A program made the position numbers and the translations under genes. Shown one piece after another: positions 1-8,134 of a stretch of DNA of 64,000 nt. Below the pieces are notes generated by a model. The model ran no database searches. It was not told the DNA's origin and saw nothing but the letters and a program-made list of their open reading frames with translations. The stretch comes from Flavobacteriales bacterium. GTDB lineage: Bacteria; Bacteroidota; Bacteroidia; Flavobacteriales_C; GCA-002722245. Within the stretch, counting starts at the first letter, position 1. Each line of letters starts with the position of its first letter. The stretch is from positions 1 to 64,000 of the forward strand of contig JAHEZM010000012.1 in assembly GCA_023251075.1 (NCBI GenBank). The letters are read 5' to 3'.

Positions 1-1
1 G

Positions 2-106
2 CAGAATTATCTTGATGAAATGGCTTACAAATACAATCACAGAAAGCTTCAAGATAAAGGCTTTGATATCCTGTTAAAAAGAATGATAGTTGCTGTTTTG
101 CCTTAA
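2..106 (+). CDS. IS1595-like transposase, C-terminal tail (gene runs off left edge)
   Basis: Only the last 34 codons are inside the window, in frame from base 2 to a TAA at 104-106. The tail has the layout YLDEMAYKYNHRK followed by FDILLKRM, which resembles the end of ISXO2/IS1595-type DDE transposases (YLdEf-yr-NrR, then -FdrLl-). The catalytic part lies outside the window, so it cannot be said whether the element is intact. A GC-rich stretch with a small hairpin (about 112-140) follows and may belong to the right end of the element, but I cannot identify a terminal repeat from one side. The family call rests on a short motif. Confidence 0.55.
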   Translation, partial: QNYLDEMAYKYNHRKLQDKGFDILLKRMIVAVLP

Positions 107-241
107 TATGGGTCATCGCCCTCCGCCGAGAGGGAGCCCCACACCCGAAAAATTACTTCCAGAAATACACGCAAAAAAAATATTTTTCTTCCTCGGGTTA
201 CCTTCTTCATCTTCCGGGTATCAAGTTAAAAATCATTCATT

Positions 242-448
242 ATGACAAACACAATTAAAACAGGATTATTAGCTATGATAGTAGCAATATCCGTAACATC
301 ATGCGACACAAAAACAGAAGAACCAGCAGCGGTAACAGATCCTGCTACTACAGAAGCAAAAGTTTCTGAAGGAGATTCAATCAAGAAAACCTCTGAAACG
401 GAAGTAGCTCCTGAAACCAAACCTGTTACAGAAGAAAAAGGGCAGTAA
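242..448 (+). CDS. Small predicted lipoprotein (68 aa)
   Basis: Short reading frame with a hydrophobic N-terminus (residues about 6-18) ending in a lipobox, VTSC, with the acylated Cys near residue 21. The rest is hydrophilic and rich in Thr, Glu, Pro and Lys without a recognisable fold, so the mature protein is probably a disordered lipid-anchored peptide. It has its own strong terminator directly downstream, which supports it being a real monocistronic gene. A longer frame on the other strand (226-471) is its shadow. Function unknown; a tether, stress-induced lipoprotein or entericidin-like peptide are all possible. Confidence 0.6.
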   Translation: MTNTIKTGLLAMIVAISVTSCDTKTEEPAAVTDPATTEAKVSEGDSIKKTSETEVAPETKPVTEEKGQ

Positions 449-470
449 TTAAGCAAGGTTATTCTTCTCA

Positions 471-499
471 AAAAGGCGCATCACTGCGCCTTTTTTTTT
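471..499 (+). terminator. Rho-independent terminator after the small lipoprotein gene
   Basis: A perfect 10-bp stem (471-480 with 485-494, AAAAGGCGCA/TGCGCCTTTT) closes a TCAC loop and runs into nine T residues. It sits 22 bases after the lipoprotein stop codon. Confidence 0.85.
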
Positions 500-581
500 G
501 TTTAGTTTACTTAAAATTCTATTATAACTTCCCTCTATCTTTAAATATCAAAATTTTCCATCTTCCATTTCATTTTTTTCT

Positions 582-589
582 TACTTTTG
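582..589 (+). promoter_or_regulatory. Candidate -7 promoter element for the arginine operon
   Basis: TACTTTTG matches the Bacteroidota -7 consensus TAnnTTTG. Transcription would start near 593 and leave a leader of about 180 nt before the first gene at 773. No convincing TTTG -33 box lies 19 bases upstream, so this is only a half-match. Confidence 0.4.
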
Positions 590-640
590 CCCCTCATGTT
601 TTTAAACGAAAAACATATTGCAAACAAATTACCTTCCTTT

Positions 641-727
641 ACTAGGTCTAGTAGACCGAGTAGCAGGCCCCTTGGGGTATAGTGCTAACATAGCCTCCCG
701 AGCGGACGGCTGTCCGTCAGCTGACGG
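641..727 (+). promoter_or_regulatory. Structured GC-rich leader of the arginine operon
   Basis: The 325-base gap between the lipoprotein and the GNAT gene holds a run of inverted repeats unlike the AT-rich surroundings. Stem 1 pairs 641-649 with 653-661 (GGTCT-AGT-AGACC core, outer ACT/AGT). Stem 2 pairs TAGCA at 661-665 with TGCTA at 683-687 around CCCC-TT-GGGG at 668-677. GGAC 704-707 can pair with GTCC 712-715. A 14-bp perfect palindrome, CCGTCAGCTGACGG, lies at 714-727; it competes with the preceding stem. No poly-U run follows, so it is not a plain terminator. It could be a cis-regulatory leader for arginine synthesis, or a dispersed palindromic repeat that landed in the 5' UTR. Confidence 0.5.
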
Positions 728-772
728 AAAGTTTAACAATCAATTTATTTATTAAGCTTAATTTTTAAGGAA

Positions 773-1351
773 ATGGCAATTGAAGTTATAGTAGCTACCG
801 AAGATCATGTTAAATATGCAGTCTCAATCTGCACCATGATTGAAGAGGCTGCCAAAAAACGTGGAACCGGTATTGCAAAAAGAGATCCTGAATATGTGAA
901 ATCGAAAATGATGGAAGGTAAGGCCATCATTGCTTTAGATAAAGAAGAGAACTCTGAAAAAGTAGTAGGTTTTTGCTACATCGAAACCTGGAGTCACAAC
1001 AAATATGTGGCTAATTCTGGTTTGATTGTAGACGAAAACTACCGTCAGCACGGTTTAGCAAAACAAATTAAATACAAGGCTTTCGAACTTTCACGTAGCA
1101 AATACCCTGATGCGAAATTGTTTGGTTTAACCACCTCATTACCAGTAATGAAAATCAATACCGAACTGGGCTACCGACCAGCAACTTTTGCTGAGTTAAC
1201 CGATGATGATTCCTTCTGGAAAGGCTGTCAGAGCTGCGTTAACTACGATATTTTGACCCGCACTAACCGTAAAATGTGTTTGTGTACCGGTATGATCATG
1301 GACCCGAACGAAAAGAAAAAGAACGACGATAATAACACTGAAAAGAAATAA
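773..1351 (+). CDS. GNAT-family N-acyltransferase of the arginine operon
   Basis: A 192-residue GNAT protein. The acyl-CoA-binding core is visible as a strand VVGFCYIETW (about 64-73) followed by the loop ENYRQHGLAKQIK (about 88-100), which corresponds to motif A. The C-terminus is Cys-rich (GCQSC and MCLCTG) and ends in a charged Lys/Asn/Asp tail. It is the first gene of an argG-argC-argD operon, with only 3 bases before argG. In Bacteroidota a GNAT gene at this place is thought to acylate glutamate and so start the arginine pathway; several members use succinylated rather than acetylated intermediates. The acyl donor cannot be decided here. Confident in family and pathway, less in substrate. 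Confidence 0.8.
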   Translation: MAIEVIVATEDHVKYAVSICTMIEEAAKKRGTGIAKRDPEYVKSKMMEGKAIIALDKEENSEKVVGFCYIETWSHNKYVANSGLIVDENYRQHGLAKQIKYKAFELSRSKYPDAKLFGLTTSLPVMKINTELGYRPATFAELTDDDSFWKGCQSCVNYDILTRTNRKMCLCTGMIMDPNEKKKNDDNNTEKK

Positions 1352-1354
1352 ATT

Positions 1355-2542
1355 ATGGCGACAAAGAAAGTTGTATTGGCATTTAGTGGAGGATTAGACA
1401 CTAGCTACTGCGTTAAATATTTGGCCGATAAAGGCTATGAGGTTCATTCTGCTTTGGTGGATACTGGCGGATTTTCTGATGCTGAGTTGAAAAAAATTGA
1501 AGATCGCGCTAAATACTTGGGTGTAGCATCACATACAACTTTAAACTTGCACGATAGATTTTACAACGAGTGTATCAAGTTCTTGATCTATGGAAATATT
1601 TTAAAGAACAATACTTATCCGTTAAGTGTTTCTGCTGAGCGTATTTTTCAAGCTGTAGCTATTGCCGAATATTCTAAGTCGATTGGTGCTAAAGCTATTG
1701 CTCACGGGAGTACTGGTGCTGGTAACGATCAGGTTCGTTTCGATATGGCGTTTGCGATTATTTGTCCGGATGTAGAAATCATCACTCCAATTCGTGATGA
1801 AAAACTTTCTCGTCAGGAAGAAATCGATTACTTGAAGAAACACGGCATCGAAGGAAACTACGAAAAAGCAATGTATTCTATCAATCAAGGGATTTGGGGA
1901 ACAAGTGTTGGTGGTAAAGAAACATTAACATCAAAAGGATATTTGCCTGAGGATGCTTGGCCTACTCAAATTACCAAAACCGGAGAGGAAGTAATTGAGA
2001 TTGAATTTAAAAACGGTGAGCCTGTAGGGGTGAATGGCGTGAGCTACAAATCGGTAGATGCTATTCGTAAAATTCAAGAAATTGCTGCTCCATACGGAGT
2101 AGGAAGAGATATTCATGTAGGTGATACCATCATTGGAATTAAAGGTAGAGTTGGTTTTGAAGCTGCTGCTCCGCTCATAATCATTAAGGCGCATCACTTG
2201 CTGGAAAAACATACGCTTACCAAATGGCAAATGTACTGGAAAGAGCAATTGGCCAATTGGTACGGTACTTTGTTGCATGAAGGTCAGTACCTCGATCCGG
2301 TGATGAGAAATATTGAAACTTTCCTTGCCGACACTCAAAAAACGGTAACAGGAAAAGCTTACGTTCATTTGTCGCCGCGCAATTTCTATTTGCAAGGTAT
2401 TGAATCGAAATTTGATTTGATGGCTTCAAAAGCCGGACAATATGGTGAAATGAACAACTCATGGAGTGGTAACGATGTTAGAGGTTTCTCTAAAATCGCT
2501 GCAATGCAAAATATTATTTACTACAAAGTAAACGAACAATAA
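1355..2542 (+). CDS. argG: Argininosuccinate synthase
   Basis: A 395-residue enzyme that joins citrulline and aspartate with ATP to form argininosuccinate, the penultimate step of arginine synthesis in the cytoplasm. The N-terminal ATP pyrophosphatase P-loop AFSGGLDTS is at residues 9-17. Further family signatures are AHGSTGAGNDQVRF (about 117-130, citrulline/aspartate site) and YSINQGIWG (about 174-182). Length is typical of the family. It starts 3 bases after the GNAT gene and ends one base before the argC start, so the three are surely co-transcribed. Confidence 0.97.
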   Translation: MATKKVVLAFSGGLDTSYCVKYLADKGYEVHSALVDTGGFSDAELKKIEDRAKYLGVASHTTLNLHDRFYNECIKFLIYGNILKNNTYPLSVSAERIFQAVAIAEYSKSIGAKAIAHGSTGAGNDQVRFDMAFAIICPDVEIITPIRDEKLSRQEEIDYLKKHGIEGNYEKAMYSINQGIWGTSVGGKETLTSKGYLPEDAWPTQITKTGEEVIEIEFKNGEPVGVNGVSYKSVDAIRKIQEIAAPYGVGRDIHVGDTIIGIKGRVGFEAAAPLIIIKAHHLLEKHTLTKWQMYWKEQLANWYGTLLHEGQYLDPVMRNIETFLADTQKTVTGKAYVHLSPRNFYLQGIESKFDLMASKAGQYGEMNNSWSGNDVRGFSKIAAMQNIIYYKVNEQ

Positions 2543-2543
2543 T

Positions 2544-3524
2544 ATGAAGTATACAGTTGGTATAGCTGGAGGTGCAGGATACACAGGAGGAGAGCTTCTT
2601 CGCTTGTTGTTGCATCACCCAAATGTTGAAATAAAATTTGTGCACAGCACAAGTAATGCAGGCAATAAATTGTATGCTGTACATAGTGATTTGCTAGGTG
2701 ATACAGAAATGACTTTCAGCAGCGAACTTCAAGAAGTTGATGCTTTGTTTTTGTGTTTGCCACATGGAAAATCGAAAGATTTTGTGCGTGACAACAGCAT
2801 CGCTGATTCTACAAAAATCATCGATCTAAGTACTGATTTCCGTCACAGCTATAAAGATGTAAATCGTGATTTTGAAGGTTTCGTTTATGGTTTGCCTGAG
2901 TTTCAAAAAGAAGAAATTAAGAAGGCAAAAAGAATTGCGAATCCGGGTTGTTTTGCAACAGCTATTCAAATGGCTTTGCTTCCTTTAGCTGCAAGTAAAA
3001 GTTTAACGGGTGCGATTCATATCTCGGCAATTACTGGTTCTACCGGAGCGGGAAGAGGTTTGGCTGATACTACGCATTTCAGCTGGAGAGAAGGAAATAT
3101 TAGTGTTTACAAGCAATTTTCTCATCAGCATTTGAATGAGATTAAAGCGACGCTTCAAAAATTACAAAACGGATTTAACGAAGCGGTGAACTTTATTCCC
3201 TACCGCGGAAATTTCGCAAGGGGAATTCTGGCTTCTGTTTATACTCCGTTCAAAGGCACCGCAGAAGAGGCTTTGAAGATGTATACCGATTATTACAAAT
3301 CGCATCCTTTTGTACATATCGTGCAAAAAGATTTGGATATGAAACAAGTGGTAGCGACAAACAAATGCTTTTTGCAAGTAGAAGTAATCGACGGACAAAT
3401 ATTGGTGCAAAGCTGTATTGATAACTTGTTGAAAGGTGCATCAGGACAAGCGGTACAGAACTTTAATTTGGTTTTCGGATTGCCGGAAACTTCAGGATTG
3501 AATTTGAAATCTATAGGTTATTAG
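2544..3524 (+). CDS. argC: N-acyl-gamma-glutamyl-phosphate reductase
   Basis: A 326-residue NADPH-dependent reductase making N-acyl-glutamate semialdehyde, step 3 of arginine synthesis. The N-terminal Rossmann loop GIAGGAGYTGGELLRLL spans residues 6-22. The catalytic cysteine is C136 in NPGCFAT. A second conserved block, SAITGSTGAGRG, follows. Length matches the family. It lies between argG (1-base gap) and argD (4-base gap). If the operon uses succinylated intermediates, as in some Bacteroidota, the natural substrate would be the N-succinyl form; the sequence does not settle this. Confidence 0.95.
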   Translation: MKYTVGIAGGAGYTGGELLRLLLHHPNVEIKFVHSTSNAGNKLYAVHSDLLGDTEMTFSSELQEVDALFLCLPHGKSKDFVRDNSIADSTKIIDLSTDFRHSYKDVNRDFEGFVYGLPEFQKEEIKKAKRIANPGCFATAIQMALLPLAASKSLTGAIHISAITGSTGAGRGLADTTHFSWREGNISVYKQFSHQHLNEIKATLQKLQNGFNEAVNFIPYRGNFARGILASVYTPFKGTAEEALKMYTDYYKSHPFVHIVQKDLDMKQVVATNKCFLQVEVIDGQILVQSCIDNLLKGASGQAVQNFNLVFGLPETSGLNLKSIGY

Positions 3525-3528
3525 AAGT

Positions 3529-4656
3529 ATGAAATTATTTGATGTATATCCTATTTTTAATATCGAACCGGTAAAGGCTCAGGGCTCTTATGTTTTCGAT
3601 AAAGAAGGAAAAAAATATTTGGATTTTTATGGCGGACATGCCGTAATTTCTATCGGACACACACATCCGCATTATGTGAAAAGAATTGAATCGCAGTTGG
3701 AAAATATCGCTTTCTATTCTAACTCGGTGGTGATCTCTATTCAAAAAGAATTGGCAGAGAAATTAGGTAATGCATCGGGTTATCCCGATTACAATTTGTT
3801 CTTGATCAACTCGGGTGCAGAAGCTTGTGAAAATGCTTTGAAGCTGGCTTCTTTCCACACCGGAAAACCAAGAGTAATTGCTTTCGATAAAGCTTTTCAC
3901 GGCAGAACTTCGGGCGCTTTACAAGTGACCGATTACGCTAAAATGAAAGCATCTTTCAACGCAGGAACAGGAAGCGATTTTCTTCCTTTGGAAGATTTAG
4001 CTGCAGTAGAAAATGAATTGAAAAAAGGTGATGTTGCCGGAATTATCATTGAAGGAATTCAAGGTGTAGCGGGAATTGTAGAGCCTTCTGTAGAATTTTT
4101 GCAAGGACTAAGAAGTTTAGCAGATAAATACGAAGCAGTATTGATTTTAGATGAAGTTCAAAGTGGATACGGTCGTACTGGAAAATTCTTCGCGCATCAA
4201 CATGCAGGTATTCAAGCCGATGTTGTTACCATCGCCAAAGGAATGGGTAATGGCTTTCCAATTGGCGGAGTATTGATTCATCCAAAATTTAAAGCAAGCA
4301 GCGGTTTGTTGGGAACTACTTTCGGTGGAAATCATTTGGCTTGCGCTGCCGCATTGGCGGTGTTGGAAGTGATGGAAGAAGAGAGCGCAATAACGAATGC
4401 AAAAATGTTGGGTGACTATTTAATTAAAGAATTAACGCACATCAATAAAGTAAAAAATATCACCGGTAAAGGTTTAATGATTGGCGTTTTGCTGGAAGAT
4501 GGAAAACAAATTCGCGACAATCTATTGTTCAAGCACAGTATCTTCACAGGAGGTGCTTCTAATCCCGATATCTTACGATTATTGCCTCCGCTAAATATCA
4601 CAAAATTAGAGTGTGATATGTTTTTGAATGCGTTGAGAGAAGAGTGCGGACAATAA
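3529..4656 (+). CDS. argD: Class III aminotransferase, N-acyl-ornithine aminotransferase type
   Basis: A 375-residue PLP-dependent aminotransferase. The class III signature is complete: INSGAEACENALKLA (about 93-107), FHGRTSGAL (123-131), LDEVQSGYGRTG (207-218) with cofactor Asp at 208, and the Schiff-base Lys K237 in TIAKGMGNGFPIGG. In this operon it should aminate N-acyl-glutamate semialdehyde with glutamate as donor to give N-acyl-ornithine. The acetyl/succinyl question applies here too. It is the last clearly arginine-related gene of the cluster; argB, a carbamoyltransferase, argH and a deacylase are not in the window. Confidence 0.93.
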   Translation: MKLFDVYPIFNIEPVKAQGSYVFDKEGKKYLDFYGGHAVISIGHTHPHYVKRIESQLENIAFYSNSVVISIQKELAEKLGNASGYPDYNLFLINSGAEACENALKLASFHTGKPRVIAFDKAFHGRTSGALQVTDYAKMKASFNAGTGSDFLPLEDLAAVENELKKGDVAGIIIEGIQGVAGIVEPSVEFLQGLRSLADKYEAVLILDEVQSGYGRTGKFFAHQHAGIQADVVTIAKGMGNGFPIGGVLIHPKFKASSGLLGTTFGGNHLACAAALAVLEVMEEESAITNAKMLGDYLIKELTHINKVKNITGKGLMIGVLLEDGKQIRDNLLFKHSIFTGGASNPDILRLLPPLNITKLECDMFLNALREECGQ

Positions 4657-4666
4657 TAAAAATCTA

Positions 4667-6100
4667 ATGGAAGAGAGAAACAACAAAAGAAAATTAATTT
4701 TAGTTGTTTCTCTTTTTGCTATCCTATATTCTCTAATTTCTTTTGTTAATCATTATTGTTTTAGGACCTACGCTTTAGACCTTGGTTTATACACTAATGC
4801 GCTTTACGATTATGCTCATTTTCAATGGAACGATAGCTCTGTATTTAAAGAAATAAATGAAAATTTATTGACCGATCATTTCGATTTTTATCTGATTTTA
4901 TTTTCTCCTTTTTCTTATGTTTTTGGAACTTATACTTTACTCGTAATGCAAATATTTTTTGTGTTGTTAGGTGGAGTAGGAGTATATAGAACGGTTCAGG
5001 TTTATACTTTTAATTCATCTTTGTCTTTGTGGGCTACAGTATATTTCTATTTATTTTTTGGAGTGTTTTCAGCCCTGTCTTTTGATTATCATAGTAATGT
5101 GGTAGCAGCAGCTTTAGTTCCTTGGTTTTTTTATTTTTTTCATCAAAGAAAAATGGTGAAAACGTCGCTGGTGTTCGTCGCGATTTTAATATCAAAAGAA
5201 AACATTTCTTTATGGATGATTTTTGTTTGTTTGGGTTTATTATTCAATTATAAAAAAGATAAATTGGCACAAAAATATTTGTTTGCTTTTGCTTCTTTCT
5301 CTGCTCTTTATTTTATCACTATTATTTATTTTGTAATGCCTGCTTTGTCGGTAGGGTCAATGTATCAGCATTTCGACTATCACTGTTTGGGTAATGATTT
5401 CAAGAGTGCTTTAGTGTTTTTGTTTTCTCATCCGATTGATTCGTTGAAGTTGTTGTTTGTTAATCATTCCGGAAATCCTTCGGGCGATTATGTGAAAGTA
5501 GAAGCCTATATTTTGTTGTTGGTTTCGGGAATGTATATGTTGTTCTTTAAACCTCAGTATTTATTGATGTTGGTGCCTATCTTTTGTCAGAAAATGTATC
5601 ATGATAATATGCAAATGTGGAGTGTAATTACTCATTATTGTATTGAATTCGCGCCTGTATTCGCTATTGGAATTTTTACTTCTATAAAATCAAAAAACGC
5701 TTTGATGTTGCCGGTACTTGTTGGTTGTGTTATTTCTACATTTAGAGTGATGGACAATACTCTTATTTCAACAGATAGAGAAAGAATTAGAGTTTATGTG
5801 CCCAATCACTACAGAAGAAACTATGATGTGAAAATTATTCATGAAGAATTGAATAGAATTCCGGCAGAGGCAGTAATAAGTGCTCAATCCAACTACTTGC
5901 CTCATTTGGCTTTGAGAGATAAAATATATCAATTTCCAATAGTGAAAGATGCTGAGTTTATTATTTTTTCAAGCATTGAACAACCTTATCCGTTGAACAA
6001 AGAAGAATTTGAAAAATTCACTCAGGAATTAATGAATTCACCACAATGGAAAATTCAGTTCAAAGGTGAAGGAGTGGTGATTTTAAAAAGAATCAATTGA
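4667..6100 (+). CDS. DUF2079 multi-pass membrane protein
   Basis: A 477-residue integral membrane protein with about ten hydrophobic segments. Near the N-terminus it has the DUF2079 pattern: an aromatic/charged DLGLYTNALYDYA stretch (about 38-50), then NLLTDHFDFYLILFSPF (about 66-82). The arrangement (acidic first loop after TM1, conserved DH) resembles GT-C-type glycosyltransferases, so a lipid-linked sugar or mannosyl transfer role is conceivable but not shown. The hydrophilic C-terminus (about 385-477) is outside the membrane core. It begins 10 bases after argD and is probably co-transcribed, though functionally unrelated to arginine as far as can be seen. Confidence 0.75.
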   Translation: MEERNNKRKLILVVSLFAILYSLISFVNHYCFRTYALDLGLYTNALYDYAHFQWNDSSVFKEINENLLTDHFDFYLILFSPFSYVFGTYTLLVMQIFFVLLGGVGVYRTVQVYTFNSSLSLWATVYFYLFFGVFSALSFDYHSNVVAAALVPWFFYFFHQRKMVKTSLVFVAILISKENISLWMIFVCLGLLFNYKKDKLAQKYLFAFASFSALYFITIIYFVMPALSVGSMYQHFDYHCLGNDFKSALVFLFSHPIDSLKLLFVNHSGNPSGDYVKVEAYILLLVSGMYMLFFKPQYLLMLVPIFCQKMYHDNMQMWSVITHYCIEFAPVFAIGIFTSIKSKNALMLPVLVGCVISTFRVMDNTLISTDRERIRVYVPNHYRRNYDVKIIHEELNRIPAEAVISAQSNYLPHLALRDKIYQFPIVKDAEFIIFSSIEQPYPLNKEEFEKFTQELMNSPQWKIQFKGEGVVILKRIN

Positions 6101-6114
6101 TTTGAAATTATTCT

Positions 6115-6342
6115 TTATTCAAATTCCGATAGGATTACCAATGCAGCTACCACCGTAATAAGAATAATCCACAATAGTGTTTTTCTATTTTTACTGGTAT
6201 GACGCTGAAAGCGGTGCCATGGATGTCGGTAGGCCCAATGAGTATATGTCTCATAGGCCTTATCGAAATTCATGTGCTTTTCAATATCCTTTTCTGAAAT
6301 CGCGCGAGGGTTCGTTTTAATATCGTATTTATCTGTTTTCAC
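6115..6342 (-). CDS. Small single-pass membrane protein overlapping the sigma-factor gene
   Basis: A 75-residue protein with a charged N-terminal part (about 1-52, rich in Lys, His, Arg, with a Tyr/Trp/His-rich middle) and one hydrophobic segment near the C-terminus (about 53-71, LLWIILITVVAALVIL). Its ATG lies 14 bases inside the 3' end of the ECF sigma gene in another frame, so it is very likely translationally coupled to it. That position is where anti-sigma factors are usually found, but no zinc-containing anti-sigma motif is present. I infer, weakly, a membrane-linked partner or regulator of the sigma factor. Confidence 0.6.
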   Translation of the reverse strand: MKTDKYDIKTNPRAISEKDIEKHMNFDKAYETYTHWAYRHPWHRFQRHTSKNRKTLLWIILITVVAALVILSEFE

Positions 6343-6913
6343 TGGATAATTTGTTCAACTTTTTAAGCAATACTACTTGTAGTTTTTTTAATATTCTGTG
6401 CACTCTTACTTTTGCGTTGCTTTCTGTTATTCCTAAAATTTCTCCTAATTCTTTAAATGAACGTTTTTCAAAAAACCTCATTTCTATCAATTGCACTACC
6501 TCTTCATCTTGTTCACTCAGGGTTTCTTTTAAAGCCTGTAATTTGAGTTCACTGAAATCCTCATCTATTTCTTCAATGAAATCTTTAACAATGGTTTCGT
6601 CAATACTTACGGTACGTGCTTTAGCAGAGTTTCTATAATGAAGATTTATTTCATTTAACGCAATGCGATAAAGCCAGGCAACAAAAGGAACGCCTCTGTA
6701 TTCGTAACGATGGAGGTTGGCCATAGCTTTTACAAAAGCTTGCTGCGTGAGGTCGGCAGTAAGCTCCTGATCATTCCCCGACCGCAGATATACAAACCGA
6801 AATACGGTTTTAAAGTGCCGTTGGTAAAGCTCCCGAAAGAACCTAATGTCCTTTTGGGCAGCTTGAATGATCTTCCATTCGTCCGCGCTATTTGTTAAGT
6901 TTTGACCAGCCAC
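6329..6913 (-). CDS. ECF-type RNA polymerase sigma factor
   Basis: A 194-residue sigma-70 family protein of the extracytoplasmic-function class. Region 2 is visible as FRFVYLRSGNDQELTADLT followed by QAFVKAM (about 38-65) and the Trp-containing GVPFVAWLYRIALNEI (about 74-89). Region 4 is the C-terminal helix-turn-helix FKELGEILGITESNAKVRVHR (about 154-174). A candidate -7 element TAACTTTG lies on the minus strand at 6940-6947, about 25 bases before the start. Its regulon is unknown. The only candidate co-regulator is the small membrane protein overlapping its 3' end. Confidence 0.93.
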   Translation of the reverse strand: MAGQNLTNSADEWKIIQAAQKDIRFFRELYQRHFKTVFRFVYLRSGNDQELTADLTQQAFVKAMANLHRYEYRGVPFVAWLYRIALNEINLHYRNSAKARTVSIDETIVKDFIEEIDEDFSELKLQALKETLSEQDEEVVQLIEMRFFEKRSFKELGEILGITESNAKVRVHRILKKLQVVLLKKLNKLSSENR

Positions 6914-7028
6914 TCTTCCCGGAGTTTAGTAGTTTAATACAAAGTTAAATGAAAGTTACAGTTTGTTCGCAAGTATTTTTTCTAACGATATATTTTTTTA
7001 GTTATTGCACGTTGACTAAATTAGAGCA

Positions 7029-7484
7029 ATGAAATTCTTTTCGGCATTATCAATTCTTTTGTTTTCCTTGTTTTTCGCGTGCGCTCCCGATGTATGTAAC
7101 CAAAGCACTACTCATAAAGCAAAGATTAAGTTTTATAGTTATGGTTCAAATCCTGAAACAGTTTATTCATTAGATACGATTAGTGTTTGGGGATTGGGAG
7201 AAACGGTTGAGATATATACAAAAAAAGCAAATAAGGATACTATCAATTTACCCCTCCGATTAACCAATGATTCTTCTTTATTTGTGATAGTAAGCAGCAG
7301 TGTGAAAGATACCCTTACAATTAAACATACAACAGCACATTTTTATATTTCACAGGCTTGTGGTTATGGATACAAACAAGATATTACAGGAATCGAATGC
7401 ACTAAGCATATTGTAGATTCGGTAGCGATTTCAAATTCATCTTTAGAGCAAAATGTTAAAGAAAATATCAAATTATATTATTAG
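7029..7484 (+). CDS. DUF6452-family envelope protein
   Basis: A 151-residue exported protein. The hydrophobic start (about 3-17) runs into FACAPDVC; C18 could be a lipobox cysteine. The core matches the Bacteroidota DUF6452 family as I know it: a Cys-containing start, an extended beta-rich middle, and a closing HFYISQACGYGY motif (about 109-120). The last 32 bases overlap the next gene in another frame, which suggests coupling. DUF6452 genes are normally followed by a DUF6048 gene, exactly as seen. Function is unknown; together the pair looks like a periplasmic/lipoprotein partner plus an outer-membrane barrel. Confidence 0.7.
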   Translation: MKFFSALSILLFSLFFACAPDVCNQSTTHKAKIKFYSYGSNPETVYSLDTISVWGLGETVEIYTKKANKDTINLPLRLTNDSSLFVIVSSSVKDTLTIKHTTAHFYISQACGYGYKQDITGIECTKHIVDSVAISNSSLEQNVKENIKLYY

Positions 7485-8112
7485 TTTTTTAATGCTAATG
7501 GCTTTTGCTTCGCAAGCTCAAAGTGATTCTACCATCAGGAAGGGTTTGTTTCGTTTGAATATAGATTTGCTTTCTCCTGTTTATGGTTATTTTTCTGATG
7601 TTCCTAAACAAAGAATGGGTGGAGAAGCAATGTTAGAATTTTCTAAAAATGACACTTTGTTTTTTTTAGCGGAAGTAGGATATCATAGAATGGATCTCAC
7701 AAAAACATTTTTTCAAACTGTTTCATCAGGTGAATTTTTAAGATTGGGTGTTAATCGAAGTTTGATGAAATACAATAGCAAACGCGATTATGATATATTG
7801 TATGTAGGAGCGCGGGTTTCAGGAAGTGTTTATAATTTACAATATCCTTCTTTTGTAGAAGCTAGTCCGTATTGGGGGTCAACTTCTATTTCTGTCCCAT
7901 CTGCAAATTATGTCGCTTTATGGACTGAAGGGGTTTTAGGAGCAAGGATTGAGACTTTCAAAAATCTCTTTTTAGGATTTGATGTGAGAGGATCTTTATT
8001 GATTTATGATTTTAACAGAACAGATTATAAAACACTCTTCGTACCTGGTTTTGGTAATCCTCAAAATGGAGTAAGCTTGTGGGCGAGTTATTCTATTGGG
8101 TATAAGTTTTAG
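7453..8112 (+). CDS. DUF6048-family predicted outer-membrane barrel
   Basis: A 219-residue protein with a signal peptide ending in ASQAQ (about residue 22). The mature part consists of alternating hydrophobic/aromatic strands, with family-like blocks RLNIDLLSP (about 33-41), LRLGVNRSLM, DILYVGARVSGS and FKNLFLGFDVRGSL, and a terminal aromatic strand ASYSIGYKF. That closing F is typical of outer-membrane beta-barrels. Its start overlaps the preceding DUF6452 gene by 32 bases; the following lipoprotein starts 22 bases after its stop. No function is known for the family. Confidence 0.7.
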   Translation: MLKKISNYIISFLMLMAFASQAQSDSTIRKGLFRLNIDLLSPVYGYFSDVPKQRMGGEAMLEFSKNDTLFFLAEVGYHRMDLTKTFFQTVSSGEFLRLGVNRSLMKYNSKRDYDILYVGARVSGSVYNLQYPSFVEASPYWGSTSISVPSANYVALWTEGVLGARIETFKNLFLGFDVRGSLLIYDFNRTDYKTLFVPGFGNPQNGVSLWASYSIGYKF

Positions 8113-8134
8113 ATTCACAAATTACAGGTTAAAC

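Noticed and set aside
1931-2395. 154-codon frame opposite argG
   Set aside because: Shadow of a strongly conserved gene; no start context or recognisable protein.
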